A stretch of 64,000 nt of DNA from Legionella busanensis. GTDB lineage: Bacteria; Pseudomonadota; Gammaproteobacteria; Legionellales; Legionellaceae. Position 1 is the first letter of the stretch; the number at the start of each line of letters is the position of its first letter. A program made the position numbers and the translations under genes. Positions 53,351 through 61,290 of this stretch are shown here, in pieces. The DNA lies in contig NZ_UGOD01000005.1 of assembly GCF_900461525.1 (NCBI RefSeq), positions 1 through 64,000 on the forward strand. The letters run 5' to 3'. A model generated the notes under the pieces. It made no database searches, had not been told where the DNA came from, and was given only the letters and a program-made list of their open reading frames with translations.

Positions 53351-53990
53351 ATTGCTCTATTAACAATTTAAAAATGTTTTTAATTAAAGAGTAATCTCCT
53401 GTAAACCCAGCATGAATTGCGAGAATATAGTGAGAGAATCCTTCGGGATTTTGTGTTTGATCAATGGCAGTATAATTTAAGGGCGGCTTTTTTGCTTGCA
53501 TAACCATTAAGTCAGCTAGCAAGCGTGCCGTGCGCCCATTTCCTTCGCGAAAGGGATGAATAATAATAAATTCAACATGTACAACACCTAGTGCATAAGC
53601 TAGTTCATCTAGATCAGTATAATGGCATGGTGTATAGTTAGAGAGGTATTCTTTCTCAAATGCTACCATTAGTTTAGCGATATTTATTGCTGGAGCAAAA
53701 GGAAACCCTGCTTTTTCCATATTAACTGTTCTGTATTTCCCAGCAAAAGGATAAACATCTCCAAGCCATAATTCATGAATATTACATAAATCTTCAGCAC
53801 TGAAACAATGATTTTCATCAAAAATTTCTAGCAATTCTAATTCAGTTCGTTGTAATTCCTGTTCCTCAATAATTTCTATTTTATCTTTGGATTTAATCTT
53901 TAGAAAATTTTTAAGTATGCCCTCTTCCGCGCCAGGTTCAAAATTCTCATCTTCAGGCACAGCATAGCGATTTGAATGCTTATCAGTCAT
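53343..53990 (-). CDS. fic: Fic/Doc-family AMP-transferase
   Basis: The 215-residue protein has the Fic core with the canonical motif HPFREGNGRTAR (about 141-152), preceded by LHELWLGDVYPFAGKYRTVNM and the flap region with FPFAPA. All catalytic residues (His, Asn, the two Gly and Arg) are present, so it should transfer AMP or a related nucleotide to a target protein. I do not see a clear inhibitory (S/T)xxxE(G/N) helix. Its start overlaps the recombinase stop by 4 bp (ATGA). Confidence 0.9.
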   Translation of the reverse strand: MTDKHSNRYAVPEDENFEPGAEEGILKNFLKIKSKDKIEIIEEQELQRTELELLEIFDENHCFSAEDLCNIHELWLGDVYPFAGKYRTVNMEKAGFPFAPAINIAKLMVAFEKEYLSNYTPCHYTDLDELAYALGVVHVEFIIIHPFREGNGRTARLLADLMVMQAKKPPLNYTAIDQTQNPEGFSHYILAIHAGFTGDYSLIKNIFKLLIEQSI

Positions 53991-54613
53991 GATACAGAAG
54001 CTGCTTGTCTAAGGTTATGTTTCTTAACATACATGTTAAGGCCAATATGATTACTATAACCTAAATAGGAAGCAATTTTTCTAACTGATAGTCCTAATTT
54101 TAATAGTTCTCTGATTTTATCGACATCTTTATCGAACTTGCTTTTTTGAATCGTTCCTTTGGGCTTACCTAGGCGAATCCCTTCTCTTCGTTTGCTGGCG
54201 AGCGCCTCTTTAGTCCGCATGCTAATTAAATCACGCTCAAGTTCAGCAAATAATGAAAAAAGGGTAATCATCACTTTAGAGGTCATATCATGCTGCTTCA
54301 TATCAAGACCTTGTTTGATAGCAATGACTCGAACTTGTTTTTTGATTAACTCATTGATAAGCCCAATCACCTCTGCCGTACTTCGACCTAGACGACTAAG
54401 TTCTGTAACAATCAGGGTATCGGCATCATTAAGAATAGAAAGCATTTCATCGATACGCCGCTCTTTAATCGTTTTCCGACTGGAAATAGTCATCTGGATA
54501 AAATCATCCACTACTAATTTATTTTTTTTAGCAAACTCATAAATTTCCAATTTTTGATTGTTCAAATCTTGTTTATCTGTTGATGCGCGAATATAGGCAA
54601 TGGTTTTGGACAT
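53987..54613 (-). CDS. Serine recombinase (Pin/Hin-type invertase-resolvase)
   Basis: The 208-residue protein has the serine recombinase domain: IAYIRASTDKQDLNNQK with the catalytic Ser, LIVTELSRLGRS, and MITLFSLFAELERDLISMRTKEAL; a C-terminal helix-turn-helix follows (about 165-195, LSVRKIASYLGYSN). It differs in sequence from the Tn3-type resolvases in this window. It is translationally coupled to fic, an unusual pairing. Confidence 0.9.
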   Translation of the reverse strand: MSKTIAYIRASTDKQDLNNQKLEIYEFAKKNKLVVDDFIQMTISSRKTIKERRIDEMLSILNDADTLIVTELSRLGRSTAEVIGLINELIKKQVRVIAIKQGLDMKQHDMTSKVMITLFSLFAELERDLISMRTKEALASKRREGIRLGKPKGTIQKSKFDKDVDKIRELLKLGLSVRKIASYLGYSNHIGLNMYVKKHNLRQAASVS

Positions 54614-54833
54614 AATTTATCCATTTAAGATGCATGTTAATAATTAACCTTATTTAAGAATTAAATTATACAGAACATATTACATATATAAAGTGAAAAA
54701 CATATACAAAAAATATAATAAATAACGGTCGTTTTTTATTATACAAAATACCACGGTAAGATAAACAAAAAAAGATATTTTATATTCAGTTACAGGTATA
54801 ATACTGCCAAAATTAAATGCAAGAGAATAAAAT

Positions 54834-55568
54834 ATGAAACATCATAAAGCAGCGAAGGTTGATTCAATTATTGAGCCTAGTGATTTTGAAAAAAAGTTGC
54901 CATTAGCCATACAAAAACATGTCTTTAGCTTTTTTAATCAAAAAGAATTGCGCCTTACTACCCAAGTCAATAAACATTTTAATCAGTTGGGCCTTGAAGA
55001 AATGGAGCGAATGAAAAAAGTATATAAGGAAAATGTTTTTTACTCTGTGGGCAACCCAATCCGAATTACCAATCCAAAACCATCTTTCCTTGAGATGAAT
55101 TTTGGGATGAATTATAGAAAGATAATACCCAGCAGAGAAATACATGACTCATTTTCTGGTTTAAATATTCAAAAAATTAAGTTATTTAATACCGAATATG
55201 AAGCACTTGAATATTCAAGATCATTAAGAACGGGGGATCCGTTGTTGGAAGGAACTGAAGTTTACCAACCTGGTGTATTCAAGGTTATCTATTTCGGTCA
55301 GGTCGATAATACTATGTTTATCAATGAGAATTTAGTAATTAATCGTGGCCGTAGCTCTGATGCAACTGAGTGGAATGAAAGAACAACGAATATCAAATAC
55401 TTTGCAACAGATCGTAGTCATGTTATTCCCGTAGAAGGGGCTTTGAAAATTCATCTTTCAGACATAGGGAAATTCAAAGTGTATGGATCTATTGACTATG
55501 CCGATCTAGATTTTTTAGAAGAAAAAAAATCTGCCTCCTCACTTCAAAAAGGGTGTGTTATTAGTTAA
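54834..55568 (+). CDS. F-box protein with C-terminal CaaX motif; candidate Dot/Icm effector
   Basis: The 244-residue protein has an F-box-like N-terminus (KLPLAIQKHVFSFFNQKELRL, then VNKHFNQLG, about 20-52), which in eukaryotes binds SKP1 of the SCF ubiquitin ligase. The last four residues are CVIS, a CaaX box (X = Ser favours farnesylation). The C-terminus also has an acidic patch (DLDFLEEKK) like Dot/Icm translocation signals. Legionella AnkB combines the same two features. The middle region is unrecognised. Effector status is an inference from these motifs. Confidence 0.75.
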   Translation: MKHHKAAKVDSIIEPSDFEKKLPLAIQKHVFSFFNQKELRLTTQVNKHFNQLGLEEMERMKKVYKENVFYSVGNPIRITNPKPSFLEMNFGMNYRKIIPSREIHDSFSGLNIQKIKLFNTEYEALEYSRSLRTGDPLLEGTEVYQPGVFKVIYFGQVDNTMFINENLVINRGRSSDATEWNERTTNIKYFATDRSHVIPVEGALKIHLSDIGKFKVYGSIDYADLDFLEEKKSASSLQKGCVIS

Positions 55569-55590
55569 TTTTCCATATAAGTATATTCAT

Positions 55591-55617
55591 CATGGCTGCT
55601 AGCTTTAAGCAGCCATG
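55591..55617. terminator. Stem-loop after the F-box gene
   Basis: CATGGCTGCT (55591-55600) pairs perfectly with AGCAGCCATG (55608-55617) across a 7-nt loop, 22 bp after the stop codon. No long T-run follows, so it may be a weak terminator or mRNA-stabilising hairpin. Confidence 0.5.
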
Positions 55618-55635
55618 TAATGAATCTTCTATCTA

Positions 55636-55809
55636 GTGCAACCAGTTAATTTGAACATAGCTGATAATAATAAATTGCTAACTGAGGAGTGGGATGGTTC
55701 ATTAGAGCCTTTCATTGAGAATGGTCATTCAAACCACTCAAACAAGTTTTTCTCATGGCTTAAAGGGTTTGCAATCAATTTAAGAAAAAATCCAAAATTT
55801 ACATTGTAA
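55636..55809 (+). pseudogene. Possible C-terminal remnant of an effector-like gene
   Basis: A 57-codon frame from a GTG encodes MQPVNLNIADNNKLLTEEWD and ends HSNKFFSWLKGFAINLRKNP. There is no ATG or Shine-Dalgarno. The composition is protein-like, but I cannot identify the source. It may be a decayed gene end. Confidence 0.3.
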
Positions 55810-55874
55810 GAAATAGAACATTATCTTAGTTTATAGAATTAAGTTTGATGCTTTGAAAAAGACTTAAAGAAGTT

Positions 55875-55997
55875 ATGTTATATAGCCCAGAAAAAGATTT
55901 TAATTATGTCAGAGGGCAAGGCTTGGGAAACCCCTACATTGAACCAATTGATAGAAGGAAGGGGAGACAATTTTCGTTTAATTTAATTAAGAACTAA
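55875..55997 (+). pseudogene. Possible short remnant frame
   Basis: A 40-codon frame encodes MLYSPEKDFNYVRGQGLGNP and ends RRKGRQFSFNLIKN. It may be a remnant of a larger gene. It overlaps the end of the opposite small membrane-protein gene by 15 bp. Low support. Confidence 0.25.
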
Positions 55998-56099
55998 TAA
56001 AACCATGAGCGTTAAACTCCACAGCACAAGACCAATGAAAAACCCAAGAAATAACTGAGGAATTTTACTAAGATAGGTAATCTGTCCTTCTTTTTTCAT
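55983..56099 (-). CDS. Small single-pass membrane protein (38 residues)
   Basis: The frame encodes MKKEGQITYLSKIPQLFLGF followed by a hydrophobic segment to LVLN. The positive N-terminus and one membrane helix (about 15-36) are clear. CGGAG lies 5 nt upstream of the ATG. It follows the 50-residue gene by 15 bp on the same strand; the two probably form an operon. No family recognised. Confidence 0.5.
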   Translation of the reverse strand: MKKEGQITYLSKIPQLFLGFFIGLVLWSLTLMVLLVLN

Positions 56100-56114
56100 T
56101 CTAACTCCGAGATG

Positions 56115-56267
56115 TTATTGCAAATTGTTTACCGAATGATTCTCGTATCTATCTGGTTCTTTTTGTTTGCCGTGACTATGAGTATAAACGCCAAAAGCAA
56201 AATAAATGAAACCAAATAAATATCCTATAATGATTCCTAAATACAACCATGGCTTATTGCATTTCAT
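56115..56267 (-). CDS. Small membrane protein (50 residues) with His/Lys-rich tail
   Basis: The frame encodes MKCNKPWLYLGIIIGYLFGF, a hydrophobic helix to about residue 30, then a polar tail YTHSHGKQKEPDRYENHS. A GGAG is about 10 nt upstream of the ATG. Function unknown; it precedes the 38-residue gene. Confidence 0.5.
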   Translation of the reverse strand: MKCNKPWLYLGIIIGYLFGFIYFAFGVYTHSHGKQKEPDRYENHSVNNLQ

Positions 56268-56567
56268 TAATTATTTTCTCCAACATAGATAGTAAAATTA
56301 CAATTTTGATAAGCTCATTAACCTTATCAGCAAAGTACTAAAAACTTAGTAAAATAGATAGTTTTTGCTTTAAATTAGTAGAATGGTTAGCTCAAGTTAA
56401 TCAGTTGTTCTTTAAAGTTAATGTGCTAAATTATATTGCCATTCAAGTCAACTAGCTGACTGACTGTTAAACAACAATGTAAAATATAAGCATCATATAA
56501 AATCCTCTAGAATAAAAGGATTAATTACCCTTCTCCACATGCTTATCCACTGTTTTTGTGGATAAGC
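56268..56567. other. Non-coding gap with paired DnaA-box-like sites
   Basis: No gene is visible. At 56541-56567 an inverted repeat GCTTATCCAC-N7-GTGGATAAGC contains TTATCCACT (plus) and TTATCCACA (minus, 56565-56557), the latter a perfect DnaA box. The IS begins immediately after, so this hairpin marks the pre-insertion sequence. Confidence 0.55.
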
Positions 56568-58188
56568 CGTCGCTGTCGCGGAATGTTTCGTTTAAATAAC
56601 CATCAATCAGAACTATTTTTAACAATAGTTTAAACACAGCAAACAAGCTGCTCAGTCTTGCCGCTAAGCGGCCAGAGGATTTATTATTTCATTGTCTAAA
56701 ATACACCTTTTTGTTATATTTTCAATCGATTTTACTGTTTTTGGACGCACCTCCCCTGCCAAATAGCGTGTCAGTTGCCTTAGATTAAAACCTAATATAG
56801 CAGTATAGCCAGCACTTAACGTTGTATTATCGGACTTCATGCGACTGCGGCCTAATTGACCGCCGCTTTTTGCGTGACTAATGAGTGCTTCAATACCGGC
56901 TCGCCGATTGTGTAAAGTAAGTCGGGTTGCAAAGGAGGAGGTTTCTTTAGGGGCGTTAAGTGCTCGCCTTGGACGAGGCAAGGGTATGCTGTCCAAATAG
57001 CCCTTCATGCGTATAAAGCATTAACGGCAGTGATTGGGCATCAGGCATCTGGAGATTTACACAGGAACCTACAAACAAAAAGTTACCGCCGATGCGCCCA
57101 AGTTGATAAGCGCGGCCAAACTCAAGTTTCTTATTAAGTTTGCCTTTATTAAAGCAGGCGACCTCATAGGCATGAAGCGATAAGATGCTTGTAGTAGAAT
57201 GACCCTCAAACAGATAGCCATGTAAGCGCTCTAAGAGTAACGCACCGCGCCACTTCAGTTGCTCGACGGCCCGCCTAAGTCTTGTGTCTTTTTCTCTCAT
57301 GAAAGGGCCTAACTCATGAAGATGGTTTAAGATAGGAAGCACTTCAGCATACGTATCTTGCCATAAACGTTTGAGTGCAATGGAGAGGACTTCTACTCGT
57401 ACCTCTTGGCGCTTTAAATTAAAATAATAGAGGGCTAATTGTTTTAAATAAGATAACTCAACCTTATAGTGCTTAGCACCAGCGTAGCAAAACTCATTAA
57501 GTGCTTTGCCTATCCGGCTTGCCAATAGGGCCACTTTAATTAATAAATTAGCCACAGCAGGATAGGCAATATTAGCCTCCTGAACCGTTGAATCAATATC
57601 TAACTCACTTGGATTGCCATAGCCTAAGCGCACCGCATGTTGGCTGATAAGGTTCGCAATGGCTCGTTGGGTTTCAGGACTAAGTTTTGAACGAAACGCT
57701 TCTATCTTCGTGTGATCGGGTACATGCCAGTGTTTTAAGTGACCATAACCACAAAATAAGCGAAACGCCGCATTATCACGCACCTGTTGCTCCGTTGCCC
57801 TATCAGTTAAATCAAACAGTTGCTGCAACAGATAAACACCTAAATGAATACGCACTCGCAAGGGTCTGCCCATCCAATAGCAGCCACGCTCAGTGCGCTC
57901 TAAATCCGGTAATACTAACTCAAGTAACGACCTCCAAGGTAAGCTACGCGCTAATCGTACAAGACGATGATCATCAGCGACCTTAATCACGACCTCGCCT
58001 TCCCTAACTTCTTGGTCAAACCCCGATACATCTAAAATCATTATTCTTCTTTTTATAAAACGCTTTACCACAAAGGTAATAAAGAGCGTTGTTTTTTAGG
58101 TCTGCATGATATAGTCTGCGAAATTAAAATCAATCAATACCTCTTACGCCTTTCAACCTAATCATCTAGATCATTTCGCGACAGCAAC
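56568..58188 (-). mobile_element. Insertion sequence (IS1182/IS5-like) with 5-bp target duplication
   Basis: Terminal repeats are GTCGCTGTCGCGGAATG at 56569-56585 and CATTTCGCGACAGCAAC at 58172-58188 (15 of 17 pairs match). TAAGC occurs directly outside both ends (56563-56567 and 58189-58193), consistent with a 5-bp target duplication and a fairly recent insertion. Family placement rests on the DUF772-like N-terminal domain of the transposase and is tentative. Confidence 0.75.
56664..58041 (-). pseudogene. Transposase of the IS, split by a frameshift
   Basis: The first frame (58041 to 56956) starts MILDVSGFDQEV and has the DUF772-type region LRVRIHLGVYLLQQLFDLTDRATEQQVRDN and SELDIDSTVQEANIAYP (catalytic Asp). 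It shifts near 57000 (YTHEG), where the other frame continues GYLDSIPLPRPRRAL to NRRAGIEALISHAKSGGQLGRSRMKSD and ends at 56664. About 450 residues in total. There is no obvious slippery homopolymer at the shift, so this looks like a mutation. Confidence 0.75.
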
Positions 58189-58261
58189 TAAGCTCCGTGT
58201 CTCGAAATGACCGGACCCAATTAAGTTTAATAAGGAGAATTTTTAACATAGCCAATCAATA

Positions 58262-58388
58262 CAAAGGGGTTTATAAACCCTATTCATAAATGAGGTTTAT
58301 GAATAGGGTTTATAAATGGCTATGATGGACACGTCTTATAAACCCTATTCATAAACCTCATTATACAAAGGGGTTTATGAATAGGGTC
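58262..58388. repeat. Iteron-like repeats (four copies, alternating orientation)
   Basis: The 15-bp core AACCCTATTCATAAA occurs at 58276-58290, 58341-58355 (this orientation) and 58296-58310, 58374-58388 (reverse, the last with one mismatch). Two copies are preceded by CAAAGGGGTTTAT. The alternation makes two pairs of inverted repeats. They could be replication iterons, partition sites or operators for the downstream genes. Confidence 0.75.
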
Positions 58389-58810
58389 TTGCCGAACGAT
58401 ACTACTCTGACATAAAAATATATTTAGCCTGCTCTAAAAGAGGTTTATAGCCCCCCTTTGTAATTTTAAAAATCCAAAGGGGTTTAATAGTAATTAGTAA
58501 TAATTATTTATTAAATACTATTACTACCAATTAAATAAGATGTTTTTTTAGAAAACGGGTTTAATCATTTGTTTGATAATACAAACTATAATTAACTCAT
58601 CTTATTGACTAAAAACCGTTCCCTTTCATAAATAACATTGATTAAATCTACCTGATTTAAAATATATATTTTAAGTGGTGAACGTGTTTTACTATTTTTC
58701 GCACGGGACAATACAGTTTGTGCTAAAAAGAGGAGGAAGTTAGGTCTTTTTTTACCATAATTTAGCTAACCTACTATCCTCCCATCATTGCTTTATGGTC
58801 TATAAATGTG

Positions 58811-58828
58811 ATTCATAGACCCCTTTGG
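58811..58828 (-). promoter_or_regulatory. Additional iteron-type site close to parA
   Basis: These 18 bp are the exact reverse complement of 60209-60226 inside the downstream gene (core CCAAAGGGGTCTATGAAT). They lie 144 bp upstream of the parA start, a position suited to autoregulation. Confidence 0.6.
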
Positions 58829-58971
58829 TATTATCAGATTTTTTCATAAATTGTTTTTACCACAATAAATCTCATCAGATACTAATTTAGTTTAAACAAC
58901 TATTTGCAATAACAGAAACAATATATTAATATTTAATCTAAATTTGTTTCAGTTAAGCAAGGAAGATAAAA

Positions 58972-59988
58972 GTGGATGTTTCCCAAATAAAAATTAGTGA
59001 GCTATCCCGACTTACTGATATTAATAAAACTTTGATTAGCCGCTATTTTAAAGAAGCACCTGATACGCTAGTCACTAGGATTAATGATCGAATTGTCGGC
59101 TTGTCTCCTGAGGCAGCAACTGAATTTTTATTAGAGAACGGAAAGGATTACTTTAAAAAAGGTGGGGTTATATTAACTGCAAACTTGTGTGGTGGTGTTG
59201 GAAAAACTACAGGCACATATTCTTTAAGTGCATCAGCTCGCAGAATTCATACCCGCAAAGATCCTATTGTTGTTGTTGATACTGACTCACAAGGTAGTTT
59301 TACAGCGACTGAGTTTGGTGCTCCAGCAGATGATGATGAACTAATTTTAATTGATTTTCTTGAGGGTAAAGCAAAAATCGAAAGTATTCTTACTGAGGTT
59401 GGTAACAATGTTTGGTTTGTTAAGTCAAATTTAAATCAAGCGTATATAGATAAAGTATTGTCAAAACCATCTGATATAAAAAAGGGGATGCTACATTTTT
59501 ATCATGAAATATTTAGGCACTTAGGCAGTAACACAAAAATATTTCAAGATCATACCCCGCAACTATCAAGCATTTTTGCTTCTAGTGTATGTGCTATTTC
59601 TCAGTTAGACCCACAGTTATTGAGAACTGTTATTATACCCATGCGAAGTGATAATTATGCAATTAATGGTGCTGAAAAAATATTAAATGAAATTAAAGAA
59701 TTACAAGATACGTTCAATTTAGAGCGTGATATTGATATTCATTGTTATTTTTCCAGTATAGATCGTCGAATATCTACTACAAGCGAGGCGATTAAAGGTG
59801 CCAAGAAAAAAGATGCAATAATTCATCATTTATGCCCGGTAGTAATACGCTATTGCTCAGAAATTCCAAAAAGCATTCAAAAATCAAATAATGTTTATAG
59901 TTCTGGCAAATCTAATAATGCAGCCGAGGATTATCAAGACTTGCTTCAATATATATTCAGTTATACGAAAGAAGCTGAGGTAGCATAA
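58972..59988 (+). CDS. parA: ParA-like partition ATPase with N-terminal helix-turn-helix
   Basis: The 338-residue protein (GTG start, AAGGAAG upstream) has an N-terminal HTH-like part (about 5-50, ISELSRLTDINKTLISRYF), as in P1-type ParA proteins that also repress their operon, then a ParA ATPase: CGGVGKTT at 73-80, VVVDTDSQGS (about 102-111), TVIIPMRSDNYA. In standard ParA the deviant Walker A begins with Lys (KGGVGKT); here it is Cys73. ATPase activity may therefore differ. It is followed by its partner gene after 1 bp. Confidence 0.85.
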   Translation: MDVSQIKISELSRLTDINKTLISRYFKEAPDTLVTRINDRIVGLSPEAATEFLLENGKDYFKKGGVILTANLCGGVGKTTGTYSLSASARRIHTRKDPIVVVDTDSQGSFTATEFGAPADDDELILIDFLEGKAKIESILTEVGNNVWFVKSNLNQAYIDKVLSKPSDIKKGMLHFYHEIFRHLGSNTKIFQDHTPQLSSIFASSVCAISQLDPQLLRTVIIPMRSDNYAINGAEKILNEIKELQDTFNLERDIDIHCYFSSIDRRISTTSEAIKGAKKKDAIIHHLCPVVIRYCSEIPKSIQKSNNVYSSGKSNNAAEDYQDLLQYIFSYTKEAEVA

Positions 59989-59989
59989 A

Positions 59990-61084
59990 ATGGCAAGATT
60001 GGACGACTTGTTGCCCGAGCTAAAGGATGATACTTCTGCTCAAAAACTACCAAATGGTAATGAACCAAGAATACTTACCGGAAAAAAACGGAGAGCTTGG
60101 CTGGTAGATAGTTATGAAGATAAATCATCAATCCAAAAAAAAGAGAGTATAAACCCTGTTCATAAGCCAGAGTCGCCGTCACGCGTTAGCATGATTGACA
60201 CCTTGCCTCCAAAGGGGTCTATGAATAGGGTTTATAAGCCTAAATTATTGTGTTTTGCGGATTTACGAAGCAACCCACTACAATTATTTCGATACTTATA
60301 TGAGTTGACGCAAAGTGCAGGAGAGGATTATAAGACTCCAAGAGTAAAGCTTCGGGATATGATGCTTTATATTAATATTTCAAAAGATTCTGCAAGAACA
60401 GCTCTTAGATTTCTATTGAAACAAAAATTTATAGAGAGAATAGAATTTCAACCTGGGCACTTAGGATGGTCAAGGTATCAATTGAATGAAAATATTTGCA
60501 ATGAGTTGGAAAGAGAAGTCTTAAAAGGGTCAATAAAACCTTTTGAAATTACCAAAAATAAAGCCATAGAAACTAGTACCTTGTCGATAACTGATTTATT
60601 GGATAATTGGGAAGATGTAGATATTAGCCCACTTGAATATATAGGATTTAATAAAAAGCATTTATTACAAATTAAAAATAAAAGTACTCCTGATGTGGTA
60701 CAAGAATCTATCAATCATTTTGCTTATTCTTTAAAATACAACGCAAAAACCAAAGAATATCCAAATCCACTGGCCACATTGATTACTGTATTAAAAAGAG
60801 GTGAAGCTTGGCTCGAACCAAATTACCAATCTCCTCAAGAATTGGCTCAATTAAAAGTTATCGAAGCAAAAAAAGCCGAATTGGAAAGAAAGAAAGCAAT
60901 TGAGGAAGAGTTATACAAAATAGCTTTTGATGAATGGCAGCAGGATTTAAGTAAAGAAGAACTAGATAGCTTGGCTCCAGATGGCAGAAAAAAAGGAGAT
61001 CCAACGCCTCCTGCTGCAAAGTTAAGCATTTACTTTAAAGAAAAAATATGGCCAGAAAAAAGAAAAAATTATAATTTGAAGTAA
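59990..61084 (+). CDS. Partner protein of ParA; candidate ParB-like/replication DNA-binding protein
   Basis: The 364-residue protein is not a recognised ParB. It has a basic unstructured N-terminus (to about 80), a helix-turn-helix/winged-helix region (about 120-165, MMLYINISKDSARTALRFLLKQKFIERIEF) typical of plasmid replication/partition proteins, and a charged coiled coil near 285-330. Its position 1 bp after parA suggests the partition or replication partner. Two iteron-type sites lie inside its own coding sequence (residues about 53-60 and 74-84). Confidence 0.65.
   Translation: MARLDDLLPELKDDTSAQKLPNGNEPRILTGKKRRAWLVDSYEDKSSIQKKESINPVHKPESPSRVSMIDTLPPKGSMNRVYKPKLLCFADLRSNPLQLFRYLYELTQSAGEDYKTPRVKLRDMMLYINISKDSARTALRFLLKQKFIERIEFQPGHLGWSRYQLNENICNELEREVLKGSIKPFEITKNKAIETSTLSITDLLDNWEDVDISPLEYIGFNKKHLLQIKNKSTPDVVQESINHFAYSLKYNAKTKEYPNPLATLITVLKRGEAWLEPNYQSPQELAQLKVIEAKKAELERKKAIEEELYKIAFDEWQQDLSKEELDSLAPDGRKKGDPTPPAAKLSIYFKEKIWPEKRKNYNLK
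60148..60168. promoter_or_regulatory. Iteron-type site inside the partner gene (1)
   Basis: AAACCCTGTTCATAAGCC (60151-60168) matches the upstream iteron core with one internal mismatch (G for A). It encodes part of SINPVHKP. Confidence 0.6.
60209..60240. promoter_or_regulatory. Iteron-type site inside the partner gene (2)
   Basis: CCAAAGGGGTCTATGAATAG then GGTTTATAAGCC repeats the full origin-side unit, including the CAAAGGGGT prefix. It encodes KGSMNRVYKP. It is inverted relative to site 1, 40 bp away. Confidence 0.65.
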
Positions 61085-61116
61085 TGTTCAAACAAAAATG
61101 GTTAAGGGGTACAGCA

Positions 61117-61290
61117 ATGCAAGACTTAAATTACTTTGAAAAGATAGCAAATTCGGCTATTTTTAACGAGGAAGAAAAAAAAATAATTGATGTTTTAGGA
61201 AATGATAGTCTTGCTATTAGGGTGAAGGTCTCTAATAAAACACATTTTACTGATACAACTAAAATAGCAAGTTTTAGAAATCGTGAATAA
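61117..61290 (+). CDS. Candidate borosin-type RiPP precursor peptide
   Basis: The 57-residue peptide starts MQDLNYFEKIANSAIFNEEE (AAGGGG 8 bp upstream), continues with a helical KKIIDVLGND part and a polar, beta-rich C-terminus VKVSNKTHFTDTTKIASF ending RNRE. Its 3' end overlaps the methyltransferase start by 8 bp. In split borosin systems a short helical leader binds the methyltransferase and the C-terminus is methylated; the size, position and leader/tail layout fit. An in-frame ATG at 61084 would add 11 residues and overlap the upstream stop. Confidence 0.6.
   Translation: MQDLNYFEKIANSAIFNEEEKKIIDVLGNDSLAIRVKVSNKTHFTDTTKIASFRNRE

Larger units (their letters stand above)
58189..58971. other. 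Origin-like non-coding region upstream of parA
   Basis: No gene is seen in these 783 bp. The first 200 bp hold the iteron-like repeats; 58480-58720 is very AT-rich (possible unwinding region, with the inverted stretch TAATAGTAATTAG / ACTATTACTA); 58811-58828 holds a further repeat copy. Confidence 0.6.

Noticed and set aside
53987-54613. Serine recombinase as a third resolvase copy of the Tn3-type element
   Set aside because: Its sequence clearly differs from the TnpR copies, it is 17 kb away and no 38-bp repeats flank it.
56541-56567. DnaA-box hairpin as a chromosomal origin
   Set aside because: Only two boxes, no dnaA/dnaN/gidA genes, and the context is plasmid-like. A plasmid origin element remains possible.
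58262-58388. Short regular repeats considered as a CRISPR array
   Set aside because: Only four 15-bp copies in alternating orientation with unequal short gaps, no cas genes nearby, and copies recur inside a gene; iterons or operators fit better.
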